From assembly GCF_907164915.1 (NCBI RefSeq), contig NC_061869.1:24226676-24290675 (forward strand): 64,000 nucleotides of DNA. Reading direction: 5' to 3'. A program made the position numbers and the translations under genes. Source of the DNA: Impatiens glandulifera. Taxonomy: Eukaryota; Streptophyta; Magnoliopsida; Ericales; Balsaminaceae. Within the stretch, counting starts at the first letter, position 1. Each line of letters begins with the position of its first letter. The notes beneath the pieces were generated by a model, which saw nothing but the letters and a program-made list of their open reading frames with translations, searched no databases and was not told the DNA's origin. Below are positions 12,404-24,793 of the stretch, one piece after another.

Positions 12404-13950
12404 TATTAGATGCTTAACTTGAAATAAAATTTTGGTCATTCATAAGAATAATATGTTACACCTTCAACAAAAATAATTTAAAAAATAAAAAATTTAAAAG
12501 ACAAAATAATAAATAAAGACAAAAAATGGTACATAACTCGACTTCATCTTTCTACGTGCATTGGTTATAATCTTAGGTATATCACCCTTTGTTTTGAAAT
12601 AGTACATGTTGTGCGTTGTGTGACGTCATTTATACACCTATTGTCTTATGTGCAAAGATTAGTTAATGAGGAATGACAATCTATTCCAAATGCTTGAGTG
12701 ATATTTTGTGAGTTTGACTTAGGTCCTGGGATCGATTCCCTCTTCCATATTTTTAGTGCATTTGCCTTTTAGATGTAGCACTAAAAGGTGGGGGGAGAAA
12801 TTCCCAATTGAAGGTATGCTCTCTTACATTGACGGTTTTCCTTGATATGTCGGGGAGCTAACTCTCTCTTTTGATTTCATTTAGACACAAAAATCGGACA
12901 CTACTCTCATGACTCGTCGATCGTCGTTTCGATTGATAAAGTCACGTCGAAAACCTTTATGTGCCTACTATATTAATTTAAATATGTGTATGCATATAGT
13001 TAGATAGGCGTCCACGAGTACATTCTGACATTAAAAAAATGAAAAAAATGACATCATGTTCGCTTTTCTTTGATGTATGTATTATATGTATGTTTACTTT
13101 ATATCCTTAGCCATTTAGATAACCACGAGATGTTCAAGCTAGACGAGATGTCATCTTTCGAGGACGATGACTTAGCCATAAAAGTCATAATCAAACAAAA
13201 AGTTCAATGCCTTTTACTATTCTTAGTGGAACAACACGAAGATGAGGACAATTTTGATAACAAAAAAATGACATTTGTGGTTAAGTTTCTACATGAAAAA
13301 TGCCAAAGCAAACGAAGAAGACAAAAGACCAAATGATGAAGAAATGAGGAGCTCGAAGAAGACTCAATTAAATTTTTTTATCCGTTGAACGTAAACTTTT
13401 CTTATATTTTATAAAACATTATGTGCATTGTAAAGTGAGGATGAAAGTTGAATTCTTGTAGTTATTTATCTGGTTTACTACTAACCCCCGCTTTTAAATA
13501 ATTTTATTTTAAATAAAAATGACAAGTTGGAAAGTGTGTGCATATTTCCCCTTAGGACGCGTACATGCATAAATGATGCTATAGGTGGGCATATCATTAA
13601 TGTGACTTCTCATCTTAACAAACTCTTTAGATCCACAAGTTCTTCAAGACGAACCAAAAATGAGATCCATTGATTAAAATTATCACCAAAGTCACATAGT
13701 TGATTAGGCTTCACATGCATAACATTTGAATCGTATTTATGCATTGAAAGGTCATCACTCTAAAAGACACGTTCATGAAATTTTGACATTTCCTTGCTTC
13801 AAAACAAGGACGATCATGTCATCTAAACAAAGACATTTCTCGATCCACACAACGATCACGAGAAACACAAAGACAAGAATGGAATACCCAAAGTCTTATA
13901 CATTGGTATGTTCTACATGACGGACGTAAGCTCATTTTATCCTTTTGGAG
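12404..13950 (+). other. Decayed retroelement sequence without recognisable genes
   Basis: Only short ORFs. The 88-codon ORF at 13070-13336 is acidic then lysine/arginine-rich and has no motif I recognise. At 12715-12755 a GGGATCGATTCCC patch looks like a tRNA B-box, but no convincing A-box precedes it. Confidence 0.35.
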
Positions 13951-14660
13951 AATCTTTGAATTCATTCAAACAAAATGAGTAACTAGAAAAGATAACCACA
14001 TGGAAATGGAGCAATGTATTGTAGATATACAAACATTCGAAAAATGCTAACTTTAGGTAAAAATTGAGAGATGATGCACTCCATTGATGTGAGGCATATT
14101 ATAGTTTGATGTAGCCTTAACAAACTATAATATGTACAAACAATGATATCTCAAAGCAACTCAAGTATGCGGAGATGCTAAGGACGAATGTGTGATTCAG
14201 GATGGTCATGCCTATTCATCAACCTACAATTGAGGACATGATCTCTTGATCATGACCCATAACTTTAGATCCTAAAAACTTGGCTGAAGATCAAACACAA
14301 GGAAAGAATATGCATTCCTCATCAATGTCATATACACTACTACGCTCAACAAACATAAAGTGGCTTTGTTATAACCTTTTGAAGAATTTATTATTCTATT
14401 CGAACAAAAGGGGTATCTAGAACAGCTGACCATGTAAATGGACCAATGCATTGCGGATAAACAAGCATGCAAGAAATGATAACTCGGTACAAAAATTGAG
14501 ATATGATGCACTCCATCAATGAGAGGCCTATAATAATTTTGATGTGGCCCTAACAAGTTATTTATAGGACAACTCATGTTTTTGACGAGGTTATACATGG
14601 ATCTGGAGTCGACAATACTTGTTCTTATTCTTTGGTCTTCGAATTAGGACATGTTATCTT
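13950..14660 (+). repeat. Tandem duplication, about 430 bp offset
   Basis: The segment around 13,950-14,150 recurs at about 14,385-14,575. Shared landmarks are gatgcactccat (14073 and 14505) and an attga(t/g)gatgatgcactcc-like stretch followed by gtagcc/gtggcc ttaaca. Divergence is considerable, so the duplication is old. Confidence 0.6.
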
Positions 14661-15010
14661 GATCATAAAAAATTACTTCAAGTCTCAAAAGGCTCTAGTT
14701 AAAGCTCAAATTCTAGAACGATTCATGTGAAAGAAGAATCACAACGTCTACTCAGATTGTTTGTCAAACATTCAAGTTAATTGTAGAAGACAATGAAGCA
14801 TCTCCCGAAAAACCTAAGCAAAAAATTGTGGCATGATCTCTTGATCATAAGAAATGACTCTAGATCCTAGGATCGCGACTAAAGCTCAAACTCTAGAACG
14901 ACTCTTGTCGAAAAATCTCAACATCTACTCGAGCTAGTGAGTCAAACATTCAAGGTAAAATCACATAAGACAATGAATGATCTCCCGGACAGCTTAAGCG
15001 CAAGATTCTT
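14640..15010 (+). repeat. Tandem duplication, about 185 bp unit
   Basis: Two successive units share attctagaacgat/actctagaacgact, caaacattcaag and gatctcccg(a/g)a. A third partial copy of the left edge (gacatgatctcttgatcatg) lies at 14235. Tandem non-coding repeats of this kind are common in the 3' part of Tat/Ogre elements. Confidence 0.6.
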
Positions 15011-16204
15011 TCCCATACTTAATTGACGGTACAAATGGAAGTCTAAAATGCCATGAATGAAGAATTTGGAGACGTTTAATCCTTCATAGGATTGCATTTA
15101 CATATACATGCATTAACATTATTTGCATTAAAAATATGTGAAGTCGTTTACCACAAGTAATGTATTTTAAACCATTCAAAAAAAACCTAGTTCAGACTAG
15201 ATGCATTCCAAAAAACTGAAAAATAAATAAATAAAACCTTAGTTCACACTAGGGGAATTTCCAAAATAAAACCAACGTTTTTGCGCTTTTGAACTATGAT
15301 TCGACATGATTCCTCTCTCAAGAGGATAGGTAGGCAGCCTTGTCTCGAGGCCTAGTTGTAACCATTTGTTTAAAAAAAAAGATAATGTGAGGAAAGGTCG
15401 CCAAGATCCCTCTCTCAAAAAAGTGAGTACTAGAAAAAAAAATAATAAAACGGATATTAGAAATAAGTACAAATCGAGATGAGAGAGTCCCTTTGACGAC
15501 CGTTTCAAAAGAAACAATAATTTCTTAGACGGTTCGAGCAAAGGATATATGATTGCATCATTTCGTGTACTTGCGACTAATTATAAAAAAGGTAAAGGAG
15601 AAACTCGTGGAAATAATCAAAACCTAAGCTCAAACCATGTCAATAAAGAACATTGTTCTGTTCTTAAAAGAAAAGGAAAAAATGTTTCAAAAAATGGGAG
15701 ATGACTTGAATCTCTAGGCTTGAAAATAAATAAATAATAATAAATGAGCAAATGTAGTCACCGGGATTGAGGCATTGAAATCATCATTGCATGTTCATCT
15801 AGACTCTTATATTTATTGCCCAAAGACAAGAATGTGAGTGTATCGATTCTGTCAGATGTAGACGTCAAAAATAGTGGCGCAAAGCGGAAGCTTGATTAAG
15901 ACATCAAAAATGATGTTTGGGTAAAAAATCACTTTCACAATAAAAAAAAAGTTTTCAAAATTATCGTGAGAGCACGGATTCGAGTGCTTTATTGATGAAA
16001 TTTGTGTCGAACAAAAAGATAAGAAAAATCGGCCTCCTTTTGAGACGATCCAAAAGCAACGATTGAAATGAGACTCTGAACATGTTTTGATCTAGGATTC
16101 GTTCTAAAACGAGAGAGATCAATGCACAATTTAACTCGCAATCAAAAAAGTAAAATATCATAGTAGTGATATATATGATCATTTTCCAAAAACGATAACG
16201 TGGA

Positions 16205-16560
16205 AAAATCATAGACAAGTGCTAGGGGCATTTTCCAAAAAATAAATAAAATGAAATATCTTTAAACTATGGTCATTTTCCAAAAAATGAAAAAAAAAGC
16301 CCTGAAGTCATGCACTAGAGGCATTTCCCAAAAACATAAATAAACCATTGAAGTTTAAAAACAAAATAACTCAAGTCATGCACTAGGAGAATTTTCCAAA
16401 ATAAAAAAAATCCATCAAGTCATTCACTAGAGACATTTTTCAAAATAAATGAAGAGACGGAGTCTTTTAAACAAAAAAAACAAAGTCATTCACTATGGGA
16501 ATTTTCCTAAAAATAAATGAAGCTTTGAAGTCTTCTTTAAATAAAAAAAGAAACTCAAAA
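16205..16560 (+). repeat. Minisatellite, 45-75 bp degenerate units
   Basis: Five to six units repeat the core agtcatgcactag(a/g)ggcat followed by tttccaaaaa and an A-rich spacer. Cores fall near 16213, 16300, 16374, 16417 and 16481. No coding. Confidence 0.65.
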
Positions 16561-17049
16561 TCATGATGAAAAGTGTTTTCTCGAACAAAAAAAAAAGTGG
16601 TCATGACGTAAATTGAAAATTTCAAAAAGGAAAAATGATGAAACGGTCAAGACAATCTCTTTAGGATTATGCCTTCTTAGTCCCCTATTTCTAGGCCTTT
16701 ATGATATTTGTACGCAATAATCATTGAAGGTGTCTTTGCACAAAAGCACACTGCCTAGGCATGAGCAGATGCAAAGATTAACTAGTAAGTTGCTCATTGT
16801 GCAAATGACGCAACTCAAACCACTCTTGTTTGATCAAGCGCATGGCTCCTCGAACTACACAATCACAAGACCGGTAAAAATTTTCAAAACGTTAATATAC
16901 CAAACTGACACAAACCTCTAGCTATATCACGATTTCTGTCACATAACTCGGACTAATTAGACGCGTACACTCGGACTAATTAGATACGCACTTGGAACTA
17001 GGATTGTGAGGTTAATATGATGTAGTCGCCCACTTGAGGAAGGGCGTCA

Positions 17050-17420
17050 ACCCTCTAGCTATCTACGCAGATGTTCTACGGACTATAGTGACATAAGATT
17101 AATGTATTTGGTTTTCCACTCGATTCGAAAGACGATGAAAACCCTCTTCGGATATTTTATGAAATTGTCTACGGACTATAATAAAGTGAAATTATGTATA
17201 TGTGAGACATCCACCCGCACAAAGACGCAAAATTCTTCGGTTATCTCACATAGCTCGTCTTTGGACCATAAAAGCTTGAGATCAATACATCGCGTTCATC
17301 AATATGGAAAATAATGAAAACATTTTGGTTATCTCACATAGTTGGTCTTAGGAGCATAATAATTTAAGATTAATGCATCATTTTCATCGATTCAAAAGAT
17401 GATGCAAAACTCGTGTAGTG
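17050..17420 (+). repeat. Tandem repeat, roughly 100-120 bp units
   Basis: Three diverged units share (t/g)gacta(t)a...aagattaatg(c/t)at followed by cgattc(g/a)aaagacgatg. Flanking bases up to about 17,600 end in a purine-rich aaaaattgggg that might be a polypurine tract, but no LTR start or copy of the 5.6-8.0 kb LTR follows. Confidence 0.45.
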
Positions 17421-17599
17421 TTTCGTAATTCATCAACATCCATTACCGGATGATACACTTGTGTCACCAGTAAACACCTTGGTCAAAATTAAAAGTCAAT
17501 CCTACCACGTTTCACTGACGAAGCAAGACGAACATCTTTCAAGATCCAACCACCTTAAAAGGCAACCAACGAGCACAAAAATTGGGGTATCATCGATCA

Positions 17600-18470
17600 T
17601 GTGATTGCTAATTTTTATATATCAATCATTTTAATGCTTTTAAATAAATACATAAAAATAAGTTCAAGTAAAATACAAATTAGGTTAGTCGCAAATGTGG
17701 TGTCTATTGTGTCAAACTTGGACATACGTTTTCCAAAACTTAGTCGCAATTTTCAAACTTTTTCCAAGAAAGACATTCTTTAGACACTTAATTTTAAACC
17801 ATAATTGTATAATTTTTTTTATATATAAATGGTCTTAAAATAAATTATATATATCCATTAATATGTTTTGCTTGTGTTTATTTTTTTCAGATGAAAAAAA
17901 ACACATCAAATAGGGCCCAAATGCCATAAACACCAAGACCCCTAGATCAAACATTCCTTATCCTTAAAAAGTGACATGAACAAATCCTCAAGAACTGATG
18001 AAGGAAACAAATAAAATAGGAATAGAAGGATTCAAACATAACCAAGTTTTCCTCTTCCCCGCTATAGTCCCTTTTCTCCTTCTTTCTCATATGATAGCAA
18101 AAACAATGGAGAACATGGGTGTTAGGCGTGCCCTTTCCCTTTTCATCTCTGTTTATATCTACTTTATTTCTTCCTGATACTGCCTATCATAGCCAACAGA
18201 AGGCTCTTTCAGAAATATCCGATTTTTGATTTATCGAATCAAATCGTACAAGACAAAATGTCAAGAAACCCTAAATTGAAGCCAAAGAGACCAAAGAAGG
18301 GCTCCAAAATGAAGGAAGTGGGGAGAGAAGAGGGAGAATAAAAAAATATCCATGGATGTTCTTCACCAGGTTTAGATTTTTTGATTTTATAAGTTATAGA
18401 CCTCCATTTTGCAGGGATCAATTAGAGGTTGCTCCTGAACCCATTTGTAAGATGTGTATGTTAGAATTTA
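17600..18470. other. Unassigned DNA
   Basis: AT-rich, with a short CT-rich stretch (18040-18160) and a leader-like stretch on the minus strand at 18,420-18,240 that reads like a 5' UTR. No gene can be supported. Confidence 0.3.
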
Positions 18471-18471
18471 T

Positions 18472-18492
18472 AGGGCCCGTGCATTTGCACGG
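18472..18492 (-). mobile_element. Helitron-like terminal hairpin (weak)
   Basis: CCGTGCATTTGCACGG forms a perfect 7-bp stem with a 2-base loop, like the hairpin near Helitron 3' ends. A CTRR terminus at the right distance is not clear, so this is a weak call. Confidence 0.25.
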
Positions 18493-18569
18493 ATGAGAAT
18501 ATATATAAAATATTATTTATTTATAAATATTTTAGATAAAATTATGTTTCATTTTAAACTTAATATTAA

Positions 18570-20945
18570 CTTATATTTTATCCATTCGACACTCACTTAA
18601 TCCCTCAATTTACCCTCATCATGTGACTCATACTTTTTATATGCAATTTTTATCCCTTCGACAAATCACCCACCAATCTTAGTCGACCTCAATTGATGCA
18701 CGCCTCTTATATTTTGTCAAACTCAACCACTAACCATCCAATTGACCTTCATCTTATGACTCACACTTTTTCACATGACTCTTTATTCCCTCGACAAACA
18801 ACCCATTGACCTAATCTTGTGACTCACACTTTTTCATATGACTCCATCCCTCGATAAACCACTCACCAATCTTAGTCAACCTTTTTTTACTTCCAATCCA
18901 ACAAATCAACAACCAATCCCCCAATTGATCACAGACTTCTTATTCAAAATCAAACCAACCACTATCCAACATTCATCTCGTGACCTCACACTTTCAAATG
19001 CTCGTCAAACTCAACCACTAACCCTCTAATTGACCCTCATCTTGTGACTCACACTTTTTCATATTCTTCTTTATCCCCTCGACAAACCACCCACTGAACC
19101 TAATCTTGTGACTCACACTTTTTTATATGCCTCTATACCTCAACAAACTACTCACCAATCTTAGTTAGCCTCTCTTTTACTCTCACTTCAACAAATCAAC
19201 AACCAATCCCCAAATTAATCACAAACCTCTTATCCAACGTCAAACCAACTATTAACCACCATCCGACATTCATCTTGTGACCTCACACTTTAAAATGCTC
19301 GTCAAACCAACCATTAATTCCAACCTCATACTCGATAAACTACCCACCACCCGACCTCCATCTCGTGACCTCACACATTCAAATGCTCACCACACCAATA
19401 ACTAATTCCGACCTCACACTCGAAAAACCACCCACCACCCAACCTCTATCTCGTGACCTCACACTTTCAAATTCTCTTCAAACCACTCATCACTTGACCT
19501 TCATCTCGTGACCTCACACTTTCAAAAGTTTGCCAAACCAACCACTAATTCCGACCTCACGCTCGACAAACCAGTCAAAAATACATCGTTGAAAATATAC
19601 ATTTGCATGTTTTGGGATTCGAAACCTGGTCTTCAACATGAAATGTGAATACTTAAACCGCTAGATTACTTATGATTGTTGAAATAATTTTATTATTTTG
19701 TGTGTGCATATATATTTTGTATTTAATATTTATTAACAATTAGTTAACCACCACCCGACCTCCATCTCGTGATCTCACACTTTTAAATGCTCTCCAAACC
19801 AACCAATAATTCTGACTTCACACTCAACAAACCACCCACCACCCAACCTTCATCTCATGACCTCACATTTTCAAATGCTCGCCAAACCCAACCACCAATT
19901 CCGACATCACAATCAAAAAATCACCCACCACCCAACCTCTATCTCGTGACCTCACACTTTCAAATTCTCTTCAAACCACCCATCACTTGACCTTCATCTC
20001 GTGATCTCACACTTTTAAATGCTCGTTAACCCAACCACTAATTCCGACATCACACTCGATAAACCACCCACCACCCAACCTCTATCTCATGACCTCACAC
20101 TTTCAAATTCTCTTCAAACCAACCATTAATTTCAACCTCACACTCGACAAACCACTCATCACCCAACCTCCATCTCGTGACCTCACACTTTTAAATGCTT
20201 GCCAAACCAACCACTAATACTGACCTCACACTCGACAAACCACCCACCACCCACCACCCGACCTCCATTTTGTGACCTCATAATTTCAAATGCTCGTCAT
20301 ACTAAACACTAATTACGACATCACACACTCGACAAACCACCTACCACCCCGACCTCTATCTTGTGACCTCACACTTTCAAATTCTCTTCAAACCAACCAT
20401 TAATTCCAACCTCACACTCGACAAACCACTCACCACCCAACCTCCATCTCGTGACCTCACACTTTCAAATTCTCTTCAAACCAACCACTAATTCCGACCT
20501 CACACTCGACAAACCACTCACCACCCAACCTCTATCTCGTGACCTCACACTTTCAAATTCTTGCCAAACCAACCATTAATTTCGAACTCACACTCGAAAA
20601 ACAACCTACCACCCGACCTCTATCTCGTGACCTCACACTTTCAAATTCTCTTCAAACCAACCACTAATTCCGACCTCACACTCGACAAACCACTCCCCAC
20701 CCAACCTCCATCTCGTGACCTCACACTTTCAAATGCTTGCCAAACCAACCATTAATTTCAAACTCACACTCGAAAAACAAACTACCACCCGACCTCCATT
20801 TTGTGACTTCACAATTTCAAATGCCCGTCATACCAATCACTTATTCCGATATCATATTCGAAAAACCACCGACCACCCAACCTCCATCTCGTGACCTCAA
20901 ACATTTAAATGTTCATCAAACCAACCATTAATTCTAACATCACAC
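18570..20945 (+). repeat. Satellite-like tandem array, 88-bp monomer
   Basis: From about 19,260 the array repeats the core ctcgtgacctcacactttca plus aat(g/t)ctc, then a C-rich part with caaccactaattccgacctc and cactcgacaaaccac. Core positions 20086, 20174, then 20360, 20448, 20536, 20624, 20712, 20800 and 20888 are exactly 88 bases apart; one unit near 20,250 is longer because of an extra ccaccaccc. The 18,570-19,260 part is an older, diverged version with units around 65-230 bases. The short ORFs through it are by-products of the repeat. Confidence 0.85.
19590..19745 (-). repeat. tRNA-like (SINE-like) repeat inside the satellite, copy 1
   Basis: On the minus strand it reads aatctagcggtttaagt (A-box-like) and, about 35 bases on, ggtttcgaatccc (B-box-like), then an AT-rich tail. 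The same block closes the array at 20,960-21,120, and a relative lies at 46,700. It does not fold as a complete tRNA by eye. Confidence 0.5.
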
Positions 20946-20959
20946 TTTCAGATGCATAT

Positions 20960-21122
20960 GATTTGTTTAAAATTTTGCATGTTTTGGGATTCGAACTCTG
21001 GTCTTCTGCATGAAATGTAAACACTTAAACCGCTAGATTACTTATGATTGTTGAAATAATCTTATTATTTTGTGTATGCATATATATTTTGTATTTAATA
21101 TTTATTATCAATTAGTTAGTTT
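20960..21122 (-). repeat. tRNA-like (SINE-like) repeat at the end of the satellite, copy 2
   Basis: Nearly identical to 19,590-19,745 over 150 bases: gcatgttttgggattcgaa, then gaccgctagatt-type A-box in reverse, then gcatatatattttgtattta. The two copies bracket the younger, regular part of the 88-bp array. Confidence 0.5.
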
Positions 21123-21497
21123 TTATATTAACATAAAAAATATTTATATTTATAAAAAAATATTATATATATATATATATATATGATGAGTGAAAAAATG
21201 TATGATAAAAGATAAAAAGTATTTATATAAAATTTATGATGAAAACTAATGTAATATATATATATATATATAAAAGGTAACTAATAAATATAAAATTATG
21301 AAGGTAAGTGCACAAAAATAGAAAAAAAAATTATTTATATTTATATATAAATAAATATAAAAATTATGAAGTTAGATTCATTTATAACCAATTTTTTTTT
21401 GTTTATAAAAATTATGAAGTTAGATTCATTTATAACCCATGTTAGATAATATATATAATAATGGAAAAACAAAATTTAATTAAGAAATAAAGAGGAG

Positions 21498-22278
21498 GGC
21501 CTCGTTTGATCTTTGGGTTTTTGGGATAAAACTCAGTTTTATTCCAAAACCCAACAATCCCATCATCAATCAAATCAACACTTTTATTAATTAAAATACC
21601 TAAATTACCCTTACTTAAATATTTTATTTTATATTTATAAAAAAATAATATATATATATATATATCTTATATTATATTATTTTATTATTTTCATATAAAT
21701 TAAATTAATAAATTATTTCATTTTTAAAAAAATATATTAAATATAAATAAATTTAAAATATAAATAAAATTATAACATTCTATATTATCTAATATACCAT
21801 TTAAATTTTAAATAGTTTAAATAAATAATTATATTAAAAAATAAAGTGACATATATTTAAATAAAAATATTTATAACATTAAGTTTATGTAAAAATATTA
21901 TATTAATTATATTAAATAAAAATAAATACACAATATAAATAAAATTATAATCTATTATATTATTTTATGTAATATTTGAATTATAATAGTAATTATTTAT
22001 AAGTATTTATAAAAAAAATATTTTTATATTAATAAAAGTTAATATTAATATATATATATATAGTTTTTTAATATTTATTTTATTATATTTAAAATTTTAT
22101 TTAATATAATATTATTTTGTTATATAGAGAGGAAGGGAGGGAGTGAGAGAGGAGATAGAGGGAAGGGTATAATAGGAATAAAATTAAAAAAACCTAGTTT
22201 TTTATCAATTTCATCCAACAAGGGTTATTTGAAAAAAATCCAGGATTTATACAAATAACCCATACATCGTACCAGGCC
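21498..22278. mobile_element. Non-autonomous DNA transposon (MITE), about 780 bp
   Basis: The left end GGCCTCGTTTGATCTTTGGG and the reverse complement of the right end GGCCTGGTACGATGTATGGG match at 15 of 20 positions, forming terminal inverted repeats. GAG flanks both sides, possibly a 3-bp target duplication. The interior is almost pure AT with a short purine block (22,125-22,165) and codes for nothing. The superfamily is uncertain (PIF/Harbinger or hAT). Confidence 0.6.
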
Positions 22279-22289
22279 GAGAAGAGATA

Positions 22290-23040
22290 GAAAATATTTG
22301 ATGATATGGATTATATATGGATTAATGTGGTGTTTGACTTTAAACATTATTATATATATATAGATTGTTATTATTAAATATAAAAATAAATATGTTATGT
22401 AATATTATATATTTTAATATAATATTATTGATAAAAAAAATATATTTTATATTATTAGTGCAAAAAAATATATAAATATTTATATGGTAAGAGAGAGTAA
22501 AAAAATACTTAATAATTAAATTAAGGGAGAAAAAAAATATATATATATATATTAAAAAAGAAACTTATATATATATTAAGAGAGAGAAAATAATTAAGAT
22601 AAATAATTATTAGGAAAGAGAAATTATGAAATAAAAAGAATGAGGGAGGAGAGAAAAAATAATGACGTGGATTAATGTGATGGATATTGACTTTAAACAT
22701 TATTATATATATATATATATATATATTGTAATTATTAAATATAAAAATAAATATGTTATGTAATATTATATATTTTAATATAAAATTATTGATAAAAAAA
22801 TATTTTATATTATTAGTGATAAAAAAAAATATAAATATTTATATGGTAAGAAAGAGTAAAAAATACTTAATAATTAAATTAAGGGAGAGAAATATATATA
22901 TATATATATATATTAAGAAAAAATTTATATATATATATATAATTATTTTGAGATAGAAAATAATTAAGATAAATAATTATTAGGAAAGTGAAATTACTTT
23001 ATTTGTTAATGGTTATAGAGAGAGAGCATGTGGTACACCT
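22290..23040 (+). repeat. AT-rich direct duplication, about 360 bp offset
   Basis: 22,310-22,620 and 22,668-22,985 are near copies: (a)tggattaatgtggtg/tgatgg with gactttaaacattattatat, then ttgataaaaaaatat..., then ttaatta aattaaggga. No genes. Confidence 0.6.
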
Positions 23041-23060
23041 CAACATTTTAAATTAATCAT

Positions 23061-23065
<5 letters not shown>

Positions 23066-23143
<78 letters not shown>
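23066..23143. repeat. (AT)n microsatellite, 78 bp
   Basis: Pure alternating AT that sits exactly where the start of the 5' copia LTR should be; the bases homologous to the 3' LTR resume right after it. Confidence 0.9.
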
Positions 23144-23148
<5 letters not shown>

Positions 23149-23566
23149 TAAATAATAATGATGGTGTAAATATCATATTTAATATAAGCTAATATAATGT
23201 GATCTAATGTGAAATTAAGTTTATGGCTTATAAGTGTATTTGTCATTAATATATGAATATAAAGTGAAGATACCTAAGTAGAATTTCTAATTTTATGAAG
23301 CCTAAATTAGAAATGACTTAACTATAATAACTAACTTAATTTTAGTTATATTTAACGGTAATGGTCCCCATTTAAAGTACAGACAATTCTCTTTAGCGTT
23401 CCCATCATCTTAGAGAAACCTATTGACGTACTTATCAAATTAGAAGAGATTAAAGACTTTTTTTCTATTATAAGGAAAAGAAGATTCAGAATGAATTGAG
23501 GTACGCTTCCACCGCATTCAGATTTTAATTTCTCACACTTTAAATTAGGATCGGATAATTCTAACA
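23140..23566 (+). mobile_element. 5' LTR of a Ty1/copia element (start lost)
   Basis: Aligned by eye, it matches 30,600-31,014 through nearly all its length: tcatatttaatataagc, gtgatctaatg(t/c)gaaattaag, aacggtaat, cgcttcca(c/t)cgcattcag, tctcacactttaaa. It ends in ttctaaca, followed by the primer site. Relative to the 3' LTR it lacks about 35 bases near 23,440 and its first 30 bases. Confidence 0.8.
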
Positions 23567-23581
23567 ATTGGTATCAGAGTC
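23567..23581 (+). other. Copia primer-binding site
   Basis: ATTGGTATCAGAGT directly follows the LTR end and matches the usual tRNA-iMet-primed site (TTGGTATCAGAGC) with one change. It fixes the element's orientation as plus. Confidence 0.8.
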
Positions 23582-23769
23582 TTCCTAATTAATGTTGTGA
23601 GAATATATATCATTCGACTTAACATATACGTGTATGAATTTATGATAATTTCAAATAATATATATATATTGACAATTTCAAATCATATCAATAATATTAT
23701 TAGGAATATATATATTAATTTTGATAATATTATTAAGAATTTATATTTTAGATTTAAAATTTTAAATTG

Positions 23770-23827
<58 letters not shown>

Positions 23828-24486
23828 CATTAAGATTGATATATATTTATATTGTATCATATTATCATGAAGATTAATGCGATTAATGCGAAGAGATATT
23901 TGAATTATCTTATAATTTTTGAATCATATATATATATATATATATATATTAGATTAGATTATGAATATTTTAATCGGAAAGATATATCTTTTATTAAGAT
24001 TCATATATTTTGAATTTAGATTAAATATTATGATGTTTGATAATCAATTTGATGAAAATATATATATTTTAAATTTGAAAATTTTAATCGGAAAGATATA
24101 TCTTTCATTAAGATTCATATATTTTGATTTTAGATTAAATTTTATGATGTTATATGATTACAATATATTAATGGATATTTGAATTTTCTACAATATTAAG
24201 ATATAAGATTCCTAAATTTATGAATATTTGAATTTTCTCCTTTCATGTAATATATACGAATGAATTTAGATAATTGTAGAAACATGTTTTTCCGGAATAT
24301 ATATATATATATATATTAATTTTTAATAATATTAATTGGTACAGAATATAAATTTTATGATGTTATCATCTTATATTTATGGATATTTAGATATATTTAT
24401 GGATATTTAAATTCTCTCTTTAAGTTGAAAAATTATTTATTGTTATCAAATAATTGAATACAAAAATATAAGGATTATTGATGTTA

Positions 24487-24512
24487 CTAGGAAGATTCTC
24501 GTGCGATGCACA
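24487..24512 (-). mobile_element. Helitron-like 3' terminus
   Basis: On the minus strand, an imperfect hairpin (cgtgtgcatcgcacg) is followed after eight bases by CTAG and then T. Helitrons end in a hairpin plus CTRR and insert before T. A related hairpin with TTAG instead lies at 39,124. The other end was not found. Confidence 0.4.
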
Positions 24513-24534
24513 CGGATAAAAATATATTGTTACA

Positions 24535-24745
24535 ACGTTCCGCGTTCATCAAATTTGGTATTAAATTCAAAATATAAAGTGTTATTAGCCTAGTTGGTTT
24601 AAGAGTTGTACTTGTTTTGTTAAGTTGCGAGTTTGAAACATACCTATAGCATTTTTAATTTTATTTTTAACCGTTTTAAGTTTATGGGTGGGTCAATCCA
24701 GAATCCGACCCAAATATTCATTTACTGCGGTGCTTATTGACTTTA
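24535..24745 (+). repeat. tRNA-like (SINE-like) repeat, single copy
   Basis: It contains tagcctagttggtttaagag (A-box-like) and, about 30 bases on, gcgagtttgaaac (B-box-like), then an AT-rich tail. The same unit is present three times in tandem at 27.3-28.2 kb. Confidence 0.5.
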
Positions 24746-24751
24746 AACATC

Positions 24752-24793
<42 letters not shown>

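Noticed and set aside
12715..12760. B-box-like GGGATCGATTCCC, considered as tRNA or SINE
   Set aside because: No A-box at the expected distance and no second copy in the window.
17570..17595. aaaaattgggg as the polypurine tract of the Tat-like element with a 3' LTR after it
   Set aside because: No sequence matching the 5.6-8.0 kb LTR follows it in the window.
18115..18175. Short ORF starting MENMGVRRALSLF
   Set aside because: Only 23 codons, with no homology I recognise and no supporting gene structure.
18838..20931. Several 60-70 codon ORFs with PTTQPPSRDLT-like repeats
   Set aside because: They are by-products of the 88-bp satellite, open only because the repeat lacks stops in that frame. 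The unit length is not a multiple of three, so no long repeat protein results.
20086..20945. Regularly spaced repeats, considered as a CRISPR array
   Set aside because: Repeats are continuous tandem copies without unique spacers, and the context is plant nuclear DNA.
22753..23246. ORFs made of Ile-Tyr repeats (also at 35,381-35,614 and 48,424-48,621)
   Set aside because: They are translations of (AT)n microsatellites, with no protein support.
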